From the NCBI GenBank assembly GCA_022769545.1, contig JALEJS010000035.1:1-64000 (forward strand): a stretch of DNA of 64,000 nucleotides. Direction: 5' to 3'. Origin of the DNA: Blautia sp. (GTDB lineage Bacteria; Bacillota; Clostridia; Lachnospirales; Lachnospiraceae). The notes below the pieces were generated by a model. The model worked only from the letters and a program-made list of their open reading frames with translations. It was not told the DNA's origin and made no database searches. Shown piece by piece: positions 27,749-38,479 of this stretch; within the stretch, counting starts at the first letter, position 1, and the number at the start of each line of letters is the position of its first letter. Made by a program: the position numbers and the translations under genes.

Positions 27749-28918
27749 TTGAATGGAGTGAATATTCCGGAAATTGTAATTGTAAACAGCATTGGTGTTC
27801 TGCTGATGATTTATCTCAGGATGACCAGGATCGATAATATGGAAAACCGCTATGCCGGCGAGAAATTGTTTGATATTCTGATCTGGATCACGATTGGCGG
27901 CTGTCTGACAGAGATGCTCACCTTTCTGATCGACGGGAGACTTTTTCCAGGCGGAAGAGTGATTTCTTATTTAACCAACAGTCTGTGTTTTCTCGGTACC
28001 TGCAGTGTTGGTTTTTTGTGGTGCCTGTATGTGGATTTCCGAATCTATAATAATATCCGGAGAATGCGGAAAATAGCAGTGCTTCTGGTGATGCCGCTGA
28101 TCGTGGAGAGTGTTATGCTTCTGATTAATTTAAGTGGAGCTGGATTGATCTTTACTGTATCAGAAAGCAATGTGTATCAGAGAGGCAGCATGACCTGGAT
28201 CGCATACCTGATTTTGTTTTTCTATTTTTTTTACAGCATTGCTACGGTGAAACGTTCCGGAAAAAACAGCCTGTATCTTCAGTTCTTTCCGGTATTCTAT
28301 TTTGTGGTCCCGTGTATGGTAGGAACGATCGTGCAGGGGATGCTGTATGGAATTTCTGTGGGCTGGACATCGGTTGCCATTGCATTTCTGTTTGTCCATA
28401 TCCAGATCCAGGCGAGAAATTCTTTTGTAGATTCCCTCTCCGGACTGTTTAACCGCCGATATCTCGACTGTATTTTGAGCCAGTTTAAGCGAAGTGCAAG
28501 ACGGCAGCTTTACGGAATTATGATCGATGTGAATGATTTTAAGAAGATAAATGATGCTTATGGACATTCCAATGGTGATGATGCGATTCGGAGTATCGGA
28601 AGGATCCTTTCAGATTCCGTGACGGAAAAGGCAATTGCAATCCGTTACGCAGGAGACGAATTTATGATACTGGTGCAGGCGGAACAGGAAGAAGCGGTTC
28701 TGGAAATTATGGAACGGGTGGAACGAAACCTGAAGATTTTCAATGTGTCCGGGGAGGCGCCGTATACGCTTTCCTTTGCCATGGGATACAGCAGATTTGA
28801 TGAATTGTCCGGAAATATGGAACGTTTTCTTGCGGAAATGGATGAAGCCATGTACACGGAAAAACAGAGATATTATGAACAGTCCGGCATGGACCGAAGG
28901 AGAAAAAGAGAAAAATAG
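27749..28918 (+). CDS. membrane-associated GGDEF-domain protein (AGDEF motif)
   Basis: multi-TM N-terminus; DSLSGLFNRRYLD, DVNDFKKINDAYGHSNGDDAI, RYAGDEFMIL; TTG start behind GGAGG. Confidence 0.88.
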   Translation: MNGVNIPEIVIVNSIGVLLMIYLRMTRIDNMENRYAGEKLFDILIWITIGGCLTEMLTFLIDGRLFPGGRVISYLTNSLCFLGTCSVGFLWCLYVDFRIYNNIRRMRKIAVLLVMPLIVESVMLLINLSGAGLIFTVSESNVYQRGSMTWIAYLILFFYFFYSIATVKRSGKNSLYLQFFPVFYFVVPCMVGTIVQGMLYGISVGWTSVAIAFLFVHIQIQARNSFVDSLSGLFNRRYLDCILSQFKRSARRQLYGIMIDVNDFKKINDAYGHSNGDDAIRSIGRILSDSVTEKAIAIRYAGDEFMILVQAEQEEAVLEIMERVERNLKIFNVSGEAPYTLSFAMGYSRFDELSGNMERFLAEMDEAMYTEKQRYYEQSGMDRRRKREK

Positions 28919-29008
28919 ATACAGAATCCGTATTTTTGTTGACGAAGGCAGAATTCGGCAATATAATGAAAATATAAGTCGGGATACTGTATATGTAAGG
29001 CAAAATTC

Positions 29009-29086
29009 ACAGCAGCATCGAAACAGCATGGAGTTGGCAGACATAGATGCCGATACTTATGTTTCGATGGATGCTGTTCTTTTTTT
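29009..29086 (+). terminator. branched terminator-like hairpin after the GGDEF gene
   Basis: ACAGCAGCATCGAAACA ... TGTTTCGATGGATGCTGT + TTCTTTTTTT; inner hairpin TTGGCA/TGCCGA. Confidence 0.65.
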
Positions 29087-29145
29087 ACCAATTTACAGGA
29101 AGGTATCATGGATGAAACAGAAAAAGGAGAGACAGGAGGAGACCT

Positions 29146-32100
29146 ATGAGGAGAAAACAACGGATGCGGCAGATGACTGCCTGGATGCTGTCTGTTGCCA
29201 TGGTAATCGGAAACGGTTCTGTTTCCGTGCTGGCAGAAGAGGCGCAGACAGAAGCAATGACAGAACAATATGCGGTGGAAGCATCTGCAGAGGATTACGA
29301 CACACTGGAAATGCCTGTGGAAACAGTGCCTTCGGAAGATATGCAGATTGCAGAAGAAACGGTACCGGAAGAAGCTTATCCGGAAGAAGAAATTCCGGAG
29401 GAAGAGGATATCTCTTCGGAGGAACCGCTTTTTGCAGAGGAGGATACCTGGACGGGGGCAGAAGAAATTGCGCCCGCGCAGGAGCAGGACGAGAATGCAG
29501 AGACGGATTCACAGGAAGCTGCATTCACAGATGACGGCTGGATCGACAAAGATGCTGCAGCAGAAGCGGCGGCTGTGCTGGCAGCAGATGAAGAATCCGG
29601 CTTCAATATTTCGTTCGGAGATTTGCGCGGCGGGGATCATACCTGGATCTTTCCGGATGAAAACCTGGAGATTCCGCTGGATCTGAGCAGTCTTTCAGAT
29701 ATCGAAAATGTCAGTGTGGATATTCAGGCCGGACGTTGGAATCATGAGGAAGGCATGCTTGGGGATATGATTCCGGAAGAAGAGGAAGGCACTTATTTTT
29801 CCTATGATCCGGATTCAGGTGTTATTACCCTTTACGGAGCGGCTCTGGCAGAGCGTTTCTGCGAAGACAATGGCGGAAACTGGTTCCACCTGGAAGTGCT
29901 TGTAACGGTGGGTGAGGATGTGGCAGCGCAAACCGTCACATATGTGGAGGAAAGGCCAATCGTGCGTGATTACTGGAGGCCTTCCTTCAAGGCACAGCTG
30001 CCGGACTGGAATATTGGTATTGACCGGTATCAGGAATGCTATGTGGAGGACGCAGAGCATCCCTGGGGCGGTTCCGTCGGTTATGAGATTACAGATGTGG
30101 AACTGGAAGTCGTTGCGGAAGACAGCGACGGAGAAGATGCCATTGTATGTGAGCCGTATGAGGATGGAAACGGCTGGAACATTCACATGAACCGCTATGG
30201 ACATGGTATCGTGACGATGACTTACCAGCTGATAGATGGCCAGGATGAAACGGATACATACAGCTTTGATGTGTGGGTGAGCGGAAGCTCCTACGATATG
30301 TATCTTTCTTCCAGTACCTATGCGTCACAGCTTCTGCCGGGAGCATCTCTGGAGCTTACGGCACATCCCTGGATGGACTGCTATGAGGAAGAACGGGGGC
30401 ACTATCAGGGTGACATCAGCAATCTGTGGGTGGAATGGAATGTGACAGATGAAGCGTATGAGGACGTACTTTCCTATTCCGCAGATCCGGAGGATCTGTT
30501 TACCATACACGTGGCGGCCAATCCGGACGGAGCGCGCAGGAGCGTTCAGTTCGAAGCAAGAGCATTTATTCCGGATGGGGACGATGAGGATTCGGAACCG
30601 GATGAAGTCGCTTGTGCGGATTTCTGGGTACATGTGCAGGACGGCTACTACAGACTGATGCCGGGAGATGACGAGGTAAAACAGGATCTGGCCGTTGGAG
30701 AAACCACCGTGTGGGAGCCGGAGCTTCAGTATTTTGAACTTGGTTCCGAGGATACGTATCGGGTGATCACGGAAAACGTGCGTTATCGCTGGGAGTGGGA
30801 TTCCAATGCGGTGGAGATTACCGACGCAGATGGTAAAGTTCTTACAAACAATACAGAGGACGGAAGCGGTGCAGTGGGAACGGCTCCCTTTACTGTGAAA
30901 AAGCTTCGGAACTGGGGAACAGACATTACACTGGTTGCAGAGCTCGTAGATGAGGAAGGAAACGGCGAGGAGGCAGACAGACGAAGCTGGAATCTGCAGG
31001 ATGTAGATTACGGTACATGGTTTGAGGAACAGCGCGGCGGAGATCATACATGGATCTTTTCAGAGGAAGATCTGACGCTGAACCTGAATCAGGAGAATCT
31101 GAGCAATAAGTCCGGGGATCCGGCTGTGGCAGAGTGGACGGTAGGAACGCAGGATGAGAACGGAAACTTTACACAGATTCTGACAAATCCTATGACAGAA
31201 GGGGCAGATGCATATTATGAAATTTCCGGGGATACCTACAGCATCACACTTCACGGCGGGGCGCTAAGAACGGTTTATGATCCGGAGACGGAAAACCGGT
31301 GGATCAGCGTTCGGGCAGTGGTGACGGCCGGAGAAGATGAGGTATCCCGGGCGGACACCAATGTAGAGATGGTGGACTCCTGGTATGATTATCAGTGGCC
31401 GGCAAACGGACCGGGAGAGGATCAGCTGTTCCCGGGAGACCGTTTGGATATTCCAAACGGCATGGAAGCGTTTGCCGTGGATAAAGAGCATCCCTGGGGA
31501 GAGAATATTCAGGTTGAGGTTACCGATGTACGTATTCTGAAGCAGGGAGAGGAATGGCAGGAGGACGAGCTGATCGATGATGGCCAGGAACGGCTCCGTC
31601 TGGAGGGTGATGTCCAGAATGGCTGGTCGCTGGAGGCAGGCGATCGCGGCGGATCTGCCCTGATTGAGATGACATATCGTTCCGCAGCAACCCAAGAGGA
31701 GGAAAGTCATACCTTCTATCTCCATATCTGTGATCAGAGATATCGTCTGGAATATTACTATCCCGATGACAGTGACTGTATGCTTCCAGGCAGTGGAATG
31801 GAAATTCATACAAGACTTTTCCGGGAATGGCATGACTGGGAAGGAAACCGGGAAGAGGAAGAAATCGAGGGCTATACGCTGGAGGTGTCCGATGAAAACG
31901 GACCATGCTATGATACAAATCTGCTTGAGGTGACGACAGAGAAAAATGAAGACGGAACCGTAAAGCTTTGTATCTCCTCCGGAGAAAATACATGGGATAC
32001 CAATATCCATACCCGCGTTATGGTGGATGATCAGGAAGTGATATCCTACGAAATTCATGTCAATGTGACAGACGAGTATTACAATATTCTTCCGGTGAGC

Positions 32101-35100
32101 TGGGAGGATACGGAAGTCGGAAATCCAAATCTGGGAGAAGAGCTGGATCTTAAGGGATTAGGACTTCATCTGATTCGGATTAATTCTGAGAATCCGGATG
32201 GAAAAGATGTGACGGATGATCCTGCATATCGGATCCGTCTGCCCAGGCCGGAAGAAGGCGGTTATGACAGCAATGCATGGACAACCGGGGAAGAAACCCA
32301 AGACGATCTGATCCCGGTTCTGCTCCGCAAAGGCGACTGGAATACCTGTGTGACACTGGTTGCAGAGCGGGCATGTGGGGAAGGCGATGAGGAAGGAAAT
32401 CAGAACTGGGAGGAACTGACGAAGCGCGACTATTGGTTCCAGGAACCGCAGTATGATGTGGAAATTCGTTCCTTCTATCAGGATCAGGAAACGGATCGTC
32501 TGTATACAGATGCATCCCTGACGGTGGAATTCCGGGACAATGGCCAAGGCAGTCATCCTCTGCCGGAGGGCTGTGAGATTCGCTGGAGTGTGCAGGAAGA
32601 GACCGAAGAAGGACGTGTGGACTGCACGTATGTAACGGCGCAGGTATCCGATGAAGACCCTGGTGTTCTGGAGCTTACCGCCTCCGGGGAGGTTGGAGAA
32701 GACAAACAGATCGTTGTGCAGGCAGCGGTATGGTATGGGGATCAGGAAGTCGGACAGGCATCCAGAAAGTGCTGGATCTGGGTATCGGATCCGGTCTGCG
32801 ACTACCATTATCCATGTCAGGAAGCGGGAGAAAACCAGCTGCTTTATGGCAGAGAATATACGATCGGAAACGAGCTGGGGTACTCTCTTCAGAATGCAGA
32901 TTATCCGGATGGAACAGAGGATGCGGTTTCGGTGATCGATGTTCGTCTGGGAGAGCAGAAGCGTCTGAATGAAAACGGAGAGTGGGAAGATGCTCCGGAG
33001 GAGGAGCCGGTCTGCGAAATCGAAGAACGGGACGGAGAATGGGTGATCCGCGCAGTCGGTGCGGGATATGCCGAAGTAATCCTTACCCATGAATCAGCGA
33101 AAAACCGGGAAGAGACAGAAGAATACTCTTTCCATATGAATTCTTCGGATGTAGTTTATGTTCTGAATACATATTATCCGGATGATTTTGACTTCCTTCT
33201 GGTGAACGGAGAAATACAGATTCAGACTTCTCTGACCCGGTGTTACGACGATGAAAACGGAAATTATACGGAAGAGGATATCGCCGATTACGAGCTTCAG
33301 GTTCTGACGGACGAAGAAGGGAATCCTCTTTACGATACCGGACTTGTGGATGTGGAATTTGTTCCCGGGGAGGAATCCGGCAAAGTGGTCAGGGTGACCT
33401 CTAAAGGAGAAACGGGCTCGACCGATATTTATATCGGTGCATATCTGGATGGGGAGTACCCGATGACCATCCGTCGTCTGCATGTAAATGTGGAAGAAGG
33501 CTATACGCTGATCGTTCCCGGACAGCTGACGGATGAAAACGGCGAGACGGTCAATCCTTATCTGAACAGCCTTCTGGATCTGAGTGCGTTTGACATCCGG
33601 GTTCTGGAACGGAACCTTACGGAAAACGGGCCGGAAGAGAGGGACAGAACATCGGAGGTTCGTTTCAGACTGGAGTATGGGCCGGACGACTGGGAAGCTG
33701 TGGAAGAGACAGAGGAAGGAACCATTCCGGTTCTGAGACGTTTGAACCGCTGGGATACCGGCTTTACGGTTATCGCAGAAGCAGACTGTGCGGAAGAGGA
33801 AGGCCGGGAGGACTGGCAGGAAATCGCCCGCAGAGATTACTGGTTCCCGGCTGCCCTGTATTATGATGCAGAGGAAATGGATCTGTTCTCGGAGCTTCGG
33901 GGAGGAGATTATGTATGGCTCTTCACCGATGAGACAGAAGTTTCTGTGAGACTGAACAGCGAGCAGGTAATGCTCCCGGAGGGTGCTGCGGCAGAATGGA
34001 GACTGGGGGATTACAACGAAGAAGGCGAATTTGAGGCATTTGCAGAGGAAGCCTCCGGCTGCTTCCGCGTGGACGAGGATCAGATGGGAATCGTCATCGA
34101 CGGTACGAAGATCCTGGATGCACTGGACGGACGGTACGGATGTCAGCTTCAGGTATCTTTCCGGCTGGGAGAGGCAGACCTGGGCGGCGGTGAGATCTGG
34201 TGTGAGATCCGCGAGCCGGAGTGTTACCTGTACTTCCCGAAAGAGAAAGATATGCTGCTGGGTGATCCCGGAATCCGTTTTTCCAGTGACGAGCCGAACC
34301 TCTGGGTGAGGAACGCCAGCTATCCGGACGGGGAAGACATCTATGCACCGATCACATCCATGGTAAGCACCGATGAGATGGTCATCCGGTGTGAACAGAC
34401 AGAAGACGGAACGTGGACGGCCGAGGCGGTTGGAGAAGGCTATGCAGAAATTACCGTCACCGTGGAGCATGAGTCGATCGGTAAAAAGCCTTTTACTTAT
34501 CCAAAAACTGTCCGGGACGAGATCTATGCCCTGCTGGTATATATGAAACAGGGACGAGGCGCTATGCTTCCGGGACAGTCACTGGATATGCTGCCCTATG
34601 TCATAAGGAAAAACTATTCCGCAGAAGGGGATCTGCAGGCAGAAAACGTGACGGCACAGTATCCGGCCAGCTTCTTTGGTTATGATGAAGAACTGATTAC
34701 CGTGGATGAGGATGGAACCATCACCGCAGGAGATCATACAGGAGATACATGTATCACGGTATCCATTTCGGTTCCGGATAAGAACGGAGACTTTTATCCG
34801 GTCGAAAGAGATGTGAATATCTGGGTGGGTTCTGGCTTCCGAACGACACTTGTGGACAGTAATTATCCGGCAGAGCGCGGAGGCACCATCTATGCTTCTG
34901 ATCTGGGTGCGAAGGCTGTATTCTACAGTGAGGAATGTCCGGAAGGAATGGAACTGCCGGGTCATGTGTTCCGATTCTGCGAGTCTCCAGAGTATATGAC
35001 AATCAGTGAAGACGGAAGCAGTATTACCATTTCGGAGGATATTCCGGATGGCGTTCATGTGCTGCCGGTAAGTCTTCAGACAATTGAGATCGTGGATGGA

Positions 35101-36150
35101 CAGGAAGAAATCAGATGCTATTCCGATGTGAGTTTCGTTCTCGGAGATCATGTCTGGGATAACGGCAGAGTGACAAAGGAAGCAACCTGTATTGCAGAGG
35201 GAGAAAAGCGCTTCCGTTGTGTGGAACCTGGCTGTGCGGCAGTGAAGACAGAAATTCTTCCGATCGATCCGGATCATCACAGCCCGGTGACGGATCCGCT
35301 GAAAAAAGCAACCCTGACAGCAGATGGTCTGACCGCAGGAAGCCACTGTGAACTGTGCCAGGAAACACTGGTAAAACAGAATAAGATTTATCGTGTGTCC
35401 TCCATCACGCTATCCAAAACGTCTTATACATACAACGGAAAGGTGCAGAAGCCTTCTGTGAAGGTGGTGGATTCCAAAGGCAAGACCGTATCCTCGTCCT
35501 ATTATACGGTAACATATCCGTCGGGATGCCAGAATGTGGGCTCTTATACGGTGAAGGTTACCCTGAAAGGAAATTATTCCGGAAGCAAGAGTCTGACGTA
35601 CAAGATCACAAAGGCAAATCAGACGATTACGGCTTCTGACAAGACAACGACGCTGGGTGCTGCCAGCTTCTCGCTGGGCGCGAAGACGACATCCGGCGGA
35701 GGAAAGCTGTCCTATACATCCGGCAACAAGGCTGCGGCAACGGTTTCCAGCAGCGGAAAGATTACGGTGAAGGGTGTGGGGGCTGCGACCATTACCATTA
35801 AGGCGGCAGCTACATCCAATTACAATGAGGCGACGAAGAAGATTACCGTGACTGTCCGCCCGAAAGGAACGACCATTTTAGGACTTGCAAACACTGTTTC
35901 CAGACGTCTGACTGTGGCATGGAAGCAGAATACGGCAGTGGATGGCTATCAGGTGCAGTACGGTACGTCCTCCGGCTTCTCGGGAGCAAAGCTTTATACC
36001 GTCTTTGGAAAATCGAAGGTGCTTGCATATTTCAGCAGTCTTACAAAAGGAAAGACTTATTACGTTCGCGTGAGAACCTTTAAGAAGGTTTCCGGAAAAT
36101 ACTACTATTCTTCCTGGAGTGCGGCGAAGAAGCTGAAAATCACGAAATAA
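29146..36150 (+). CDS. large acidic secreted repeat protein with Ig-like (Big-type) and FN3-like C-terminal domains
   Basis: 2334 aa, signal peptide, ~475-aa repeat units, C-terminal ITLSKTSYTYNGKVQKPSV..., KVSGKYYYSSWSAAKKLKITK; AGGAGG RBS. Confidence 0.9.
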   Translation: MRRKQRMRQMTAWMLSVAMVIGNGSVSVLAEEAQTEAMTEQYAVEASAEDYDTLEMPVETVPSEDMQIAEETVPEEAYPEEEIPEEEDISSEEPLFAEEDTWTGAEEIAPAQEQDENAETDSQEAAFTDDGWIDKDAAAEAAAVLAADEESGFNISFGDLRGGDHTWIFPDENLEIPLDLSSLSDIENVSVDIQAGRWNHEEGMLGDMIPEEEEGTYFSYDPDSGVITLYGAALAERFCEDNGGNWFHLEVLVTVGEDVAAQTVTYVEERPIVRDYWRPSFKAQLPDWNIGIDRYQECYVEDAEHPWGGSVGYEITDVELEVVAEDSDGEDAIVCEPYEDGNGWNIHMNRYGHGIVTMTYQLIDGQDETDTYSFDVWVSGSSYDMYLSSSTYASQLLPGASLELTAHPWMDCYEEERGHYQGDISNLWVEWNVTDEAYEDVLSYSADPEDLFTIHVAANPDGARRSVQFEARAFIPDGDDEDSEPDEVACADFWVHVQDGYYRLMPGDDEVKQDLAVGETTVWEPELQYFELGSEDTYRVITENVRYRWEWDSNAVEITDADGKVLTNNTEDGSGAVGTAPFTVKKLRNWGTDITLVAELVDEEGNGEEADRRSWNLQDVDYGTWFEEQRGGDHTWIFSEEDLTLNLNQENLSNKSGDPAVAEWTVGTQDENGNFTQILTNPMTEGADAYYEISGDTYSITLHGGALRTVYDPETENRWISVRAVVTAGEDEVSRADTNVEMVDSWYDYQWPANGPGEDQLFPGDRLDIPNGMEAFAVDKEHPWGENIQVEVTDVRILKQGEEWQEDELIDDGQERLRLEGDVQNGWSLEAGDRGGSALIEMTYRSAATQEEESHTFYLHICDQRYRLEYYYPDDSDCMLPGSGMEIHTRLFREWHDWEGNREEEEIEGYTLEVSDENGPCYDTNLLEVTTEKNEDGTVKLCISSGENTWDTNIHTRVMVDDQEVISYEIHVNVTDEYYNILPVSWEDTEVGNPNLGEELDLKGLGLHLIRINSENPDGKDVTDDPAYRIRLPRPEEGGYDSNAWTTGEETQDDLIPVLLRKGDWNTCVTLVAERACGEGDEEGNQNWEELTKRDYWFQEPQYDVEIRSFYQDQETDRLYTDASLTVEFRDNGQGSHPLPEGCEIRWSVQEETEEGRVDCTYVTAQVSDEDPGVLELTASGEVGEDKQIVVQAAVWYGDQEVGQASRKCWIWVSDPVCDYHYPCQEAGENQLLYGREYTIGNELGYSLQNADYPDGTEDAVSVIDVRLGEQKRLNENGEWEDAPEEEPVCEIEERDGEWVIRAVGAGYAEVILTHESAKNREETEEYSFHMNSSDVVYVLNTYYPDDFDFLLVNGEIQIQTSLTRCYDDENGNYTEEDIADYELQVLTDEEGNPLYDTGLVDVEFVPGEESGKVVRVTSKGETGSTDIYIGAYLDGEYPMTIRRLHVNVEEGYTLIVPGQLTDENGETVNPYLNSLLDLSAFDIRVLERNLTENGPEERDRTSEVRFRLEYGPDDWEAVEETEEGTIPVLRRLNRWDTGFTVIAEADCAEEEGREDWQEIARRDYWFPAALYYDAEEMDLFSELRGGDYVWLFTDETEVSVRLNSEQVMLPEGAAAEWRLGDYNEEGEFEAFAEEASGCFRVDEDQMGIVIDGTKILDALDGRYGCQLQVSFRLGEADLGGGEIWCEIREPECYLYFPKEKDMLLGDPGIRFSSDEPNLWVRNASYPDGEDIYAPITSMVSTDEMVIRCEQTEDGTWTAEAVGEGYAEITVTVEHESIGKKPFTYPKTVRDEIYALLVYMKQGRGAMLPGQSLDMLPYVIRKNYSAEGDLQAENVTAQYPASFFGYDEELITVDEDGTITAGDHTGDTCITVSISVPDKNGDFYPVERDVNIWVGSGFRTTLVDSNYPAERGGTIYASDLGAKAVFYSEECPEGMELPGHVFRFCESPEYMTISEDGSSITISEDIPDGVHVLPVSLQTIEIVDGQEEIRCYSDVSFVLGDHVWDNGRVTKEATCIAEGEKRFRCVEPGCAAVKTEILPIDPDHHSPVTDPLKKATLTADGLTAGSHCELCQETLVKQNKIYRVSSITLSKTSYTYNGKVQKPSVKVVDSKGKTVSSSYYTVTYPSGCQNVGSYTVKVTLKGNYSGSKSLTYKITKANQTITASDKTTTLGAASFSLGAKTTSGGGKLSYTSGNKAAATVSSSGKITVKGVGAATITIKAAATSNYNEATKKITVTVRPKGTTILGLANTVSRRLTVAWKQNTAVDGYQVQYGTSSGFSGAKLYTVFGKSKVLAYFSSLTKGKTYYVRVRTFKKVSGKYYYSSWSAAKKLKITK

Positions 36151-36158
36151 AAAAATGG

Positions 36159-36203
36159 AAAAAGGGTCTTTCCCGATGAGGGAGAGATCCTTTTTCCGTT
36201 TAG
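36159..36203 (+). terminator. rho-independent terminator after the surface protein
   Basis: GGAAAAAGGGTCTTTCCC-GATGAG-GGGAGAGATCCTTTTTCC; end coordinates approximate. Confidence 0.65.
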
Positions 36204-36223
36204 GAAAGAATTTCGTTATGTTC

Positions 36224-36631
36224 TCAGAATGTTCCGTTGATGAGATCTTCCAGTGTGATGTGAAAGAAAAAATCATGTGCCAGCTGATCAAATTTCTTCC
36301 ACAGCGGCAGAGTGACGCAGTGCTCTTTCCGGCTGCAGGGTTCGGCGTCGGGCATGAGACAGGCCACAGATACAAGAGGCCCTTCCGTCAGCTCGATAAT
36401 CTCACCGATGATGTATTCCTTTGGCGATTTTGTAAGCTGATAACCGCCTCCTTTTCCGCGAAGTCCCTTCAGCAGTTTGTTTTTTACCAGGATCTTCAGG
36501 ATGATTTCCAGATATTTTTCAGAAATTTCCTGGCGGGCGGCAATATCCTTCAGCGGTACATATTCGTCCTGGGGATGCTGGGCCAGATCAATCAGAACTC
36601 TGAGTGCATAGCGTGCTTTTGTTGAAATCAT
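36224..36631 (-). CDS. Rrf2-family transcriptional regulator
   Basis: MISTKARYALRVLIDLAQ, GLRGKGGGYQLTKSPKEYIIGEIIELTEG. Confidence 0.92.
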   Translation of the reverse strand: MISTKARYALRVLIDLAQHPQDEYVPLKDIAARQEISEKYLEIILKILVKNKLLKGLRGKGGGYQLTKSPKEYIIGEIIELTEGPLVSVACLMPDAEPCSRKEHCVTLPLWKKFDQLAHDFFFHITLEDLINGTF

Positions 36632-36666
36632 GAGATTACCTCCTGTTTTGGCGGGTTCCGGGGTCA

Positions 36667-36727
36667 TTCATCCACGATCGTGCAGGCACGATGTGGTGTC
36701 AGACCTTTTGCTCCTGGTATTATTATA
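36667..36727. repeat. diverged right end of a related repeat abutting copy 2
   Basis: CCACGATCGTGCAGGCACGATGTGG hairpin followed by CAGACCTTTTGCTCCTGGTATTATTATAT, matching the right terminus of copies 1 and 2. Confidence 0.6.
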
Positions 36728-36930
36728 TGATGTTGGGGTCAAAAGCCCCCAACTATGATACTTTCGGATTGTTCCGTGCTTTGCACTCCCACAATCCTAC
36801 CCATTATTCGCATATCGTGGGATTAGAATCCCACTTTTATGCTCATATTGGGGCGGGTCCCAAGGTCTTTCACCCACTTATGAGCAAGCTCATGTGGGCT
36901 TAGACCTTTTGACCCTGGTATCATTATATT
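36719..36930. repeat. MITE-like structured interspersed repeat, copy 2
   Basis: about a dozen differences from copy 1 over ~205 bp by hand alignment. Confidence 0.85.
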
Positions 36931-36969
36931 TCATACAGAAAAAAGTTTCAAGAAAAACCAATAAACCCA

Positions 36970-36999
36970 TTGACATACTAGGTTAATAGTGATAGTATG
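36970..36999 (+). promoter_or_regulatory. cysK promoter with overlapping palindromic operator
   Basis: TTGACA - 17 nt - TAGTAT; palindrome CATACTA-N12-TAGTATG (36974-36999). Confidence 0.7.
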
Positions 37000-37070
37000 C
37001 ATAACATAAGAAAAAGGAAAGAGGCCATATAAAGGGTCTTGCAAATAAGAAAGAAAAGAGGGAATCAATT

Positions 37071-38003
37071 ATGGCAAATTATTACAAAGGTACATTAGGA
37101 CTGATCGGAAATACCCCGCTGGTGGAAGTGACAAATATTGAGAAGGATCTGGGACTGGAAGCTACCATTCTGGTAAAACTGGAATATTTTAATCCGGCCG
37201 GAAGTGTGAAGGACCGAATTGCGAAAGCAATGATTGAGGACGCAGAGGAGCGAGGCCTTCTCAAAGAAGGATCGGTAATCATTGAACCGACTTCCGGAAA
37301 CACAGGAATTGGTCTGGCGTCCATCGCAGCGGCGAAAGGCTACCGTATCATTCTCACCATGCCGGAGACTATGAGTGTGGAGAGAAGAAATATTCTGAAA
37401 GCATATGGTGCAGAGCTGGTTCTGACCGAGGGTGCGAAAGGAATGAAGGGAGCCATTGCGAAGGCGGATGAGCTGGCAAAGGAAATTCCGGACAGCTTTA
37501 TTCCGGGACAGTTTGTAAATCCGGCAAATCCGGCAATTCATAAAGCTACAACAGGTCCTGAAATCTGGAGAGATACCGACGGAAATGTAGATATCTTTAT
37601 TGCAGGTGTGGGAACCGGCGGTACGGTTACCGGAACCGGAGAATATCTGAAGGAACAGAATCCCAATGTAAAAGTCGTTGCGCTGGAACCGGCAGCCTCT
37701 CCGGTATTGTCAGAAGGAAAAGCAGGTCCGCACAAAATTCAGGGAATCGGTGCCGGATTTGTGCCGGATGTATTAAACACAAAAATTTATGATGAAGTAT
37801 TTAAGGCAGAGAATGAAGATGCCTTCGCGGCAGCGAAACTCCTTGCCAGAAAAGAGGGAATCCTGGTGGGGATTTCGTCCGGAGCTGCTTTGCACGCAGC
37901 CATCGAACTGGCAAAACGCCCGGAAAACAAAGGAAAAACCATTGTGGCGCTGCTGCCGGATACCGGAGACAGATATTACTCCACCCCCATTTTTACGGAT
38001 TAA
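37071..38003 (+). CDS. cysK: cysteine synthase A
   Basis: [41 protein letters not shown]. Confidence 0.95.
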   Translation: MANYYKGTLGLIGNTPLVEVTNIEKDLGLEATILVKLEYFNPAGSVKDRIAKAMIEDAEERGLLKEGSVIIEPTSGNTGIGLASIAAAKGYRIILTMPETMSVERRNILKAYGAELVLTEGAKGMKGAIAKADELAKEIPDSFIPGQFVNPANPAIHKATTGPEIWRDTDGNVDIFIAGVGTGGTVTGTGEYLKEQNPNVKVVALEPAASPVLSEGKAGPHKIQGIGAGFVPDVLNTKIYDEVFKAENEDAFAAAKLLARKEGILVGISSGAALHAAIELAKRPENKGKTIVALLPDTGDRYYSTPIFTD

Positions 38004-38017
38004 AAGGAATGTAAAGA

Positions 38018-38464
38018 ATGAATTTTTCAAAACGAAGCAGATACGGAATCCGGGCATTGATCGATTTGGCGCAGAATACAGAGGCGGGCTGTGTGCAGTT
38101 AAGTGATATTGCAGACAGAAACTGTATTTCCGTGAAATATCTGGAACAGATTTTTTCAGGCCTTCGAAAGGCCGGAATCCTGCGCAGCGTTAAGGGCCCT
38201 CAGGGGGGCTATCTGCTGGCAAAGGAACCCTCGAAGCTGAAAATTGCGGATGTGATTCTCGCGCTGGACGGAAGTTACTTTCTGGAGAAGGAAGAATGTC
38301 AGGATGATGAAAAAGGAAAAGCAGAAGCACTTGCAGTGCAGACAGATATTATTGATCCCATCAATCAGTATATCCATCAGTTCTTAAATACGCTGACCCT
38401 GCAGACTCTGGTGGAGAGCTCCGAAGGATATAAGGCGCTTACAGGAGATATGTATTATATCTGA
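38018..38464 (+). CDS. Rrf2-family regulator (CymR-like by context)
   Basis: MNFSKRSRYGIRALIDLAQ, SVKGPQGGYLLAKEPSKLKIADVILALDG. Confidence 0.92.
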   Translation: MNFSKRSRYGIRALIDLAQNTEAGCVQLSDIADRNCISVKYLEQIFSGLRKAGILRSVKGPQGGYLLAKEPSKLKIADVILALDGSYFLEKEECQDDEKGKAEALAVQTDIIDPINQYIHQFLNTLTLQTLVESSEGYKALTGDMYYI

Positions 38465-38479
38465 CAGGGAGAAGAAACA

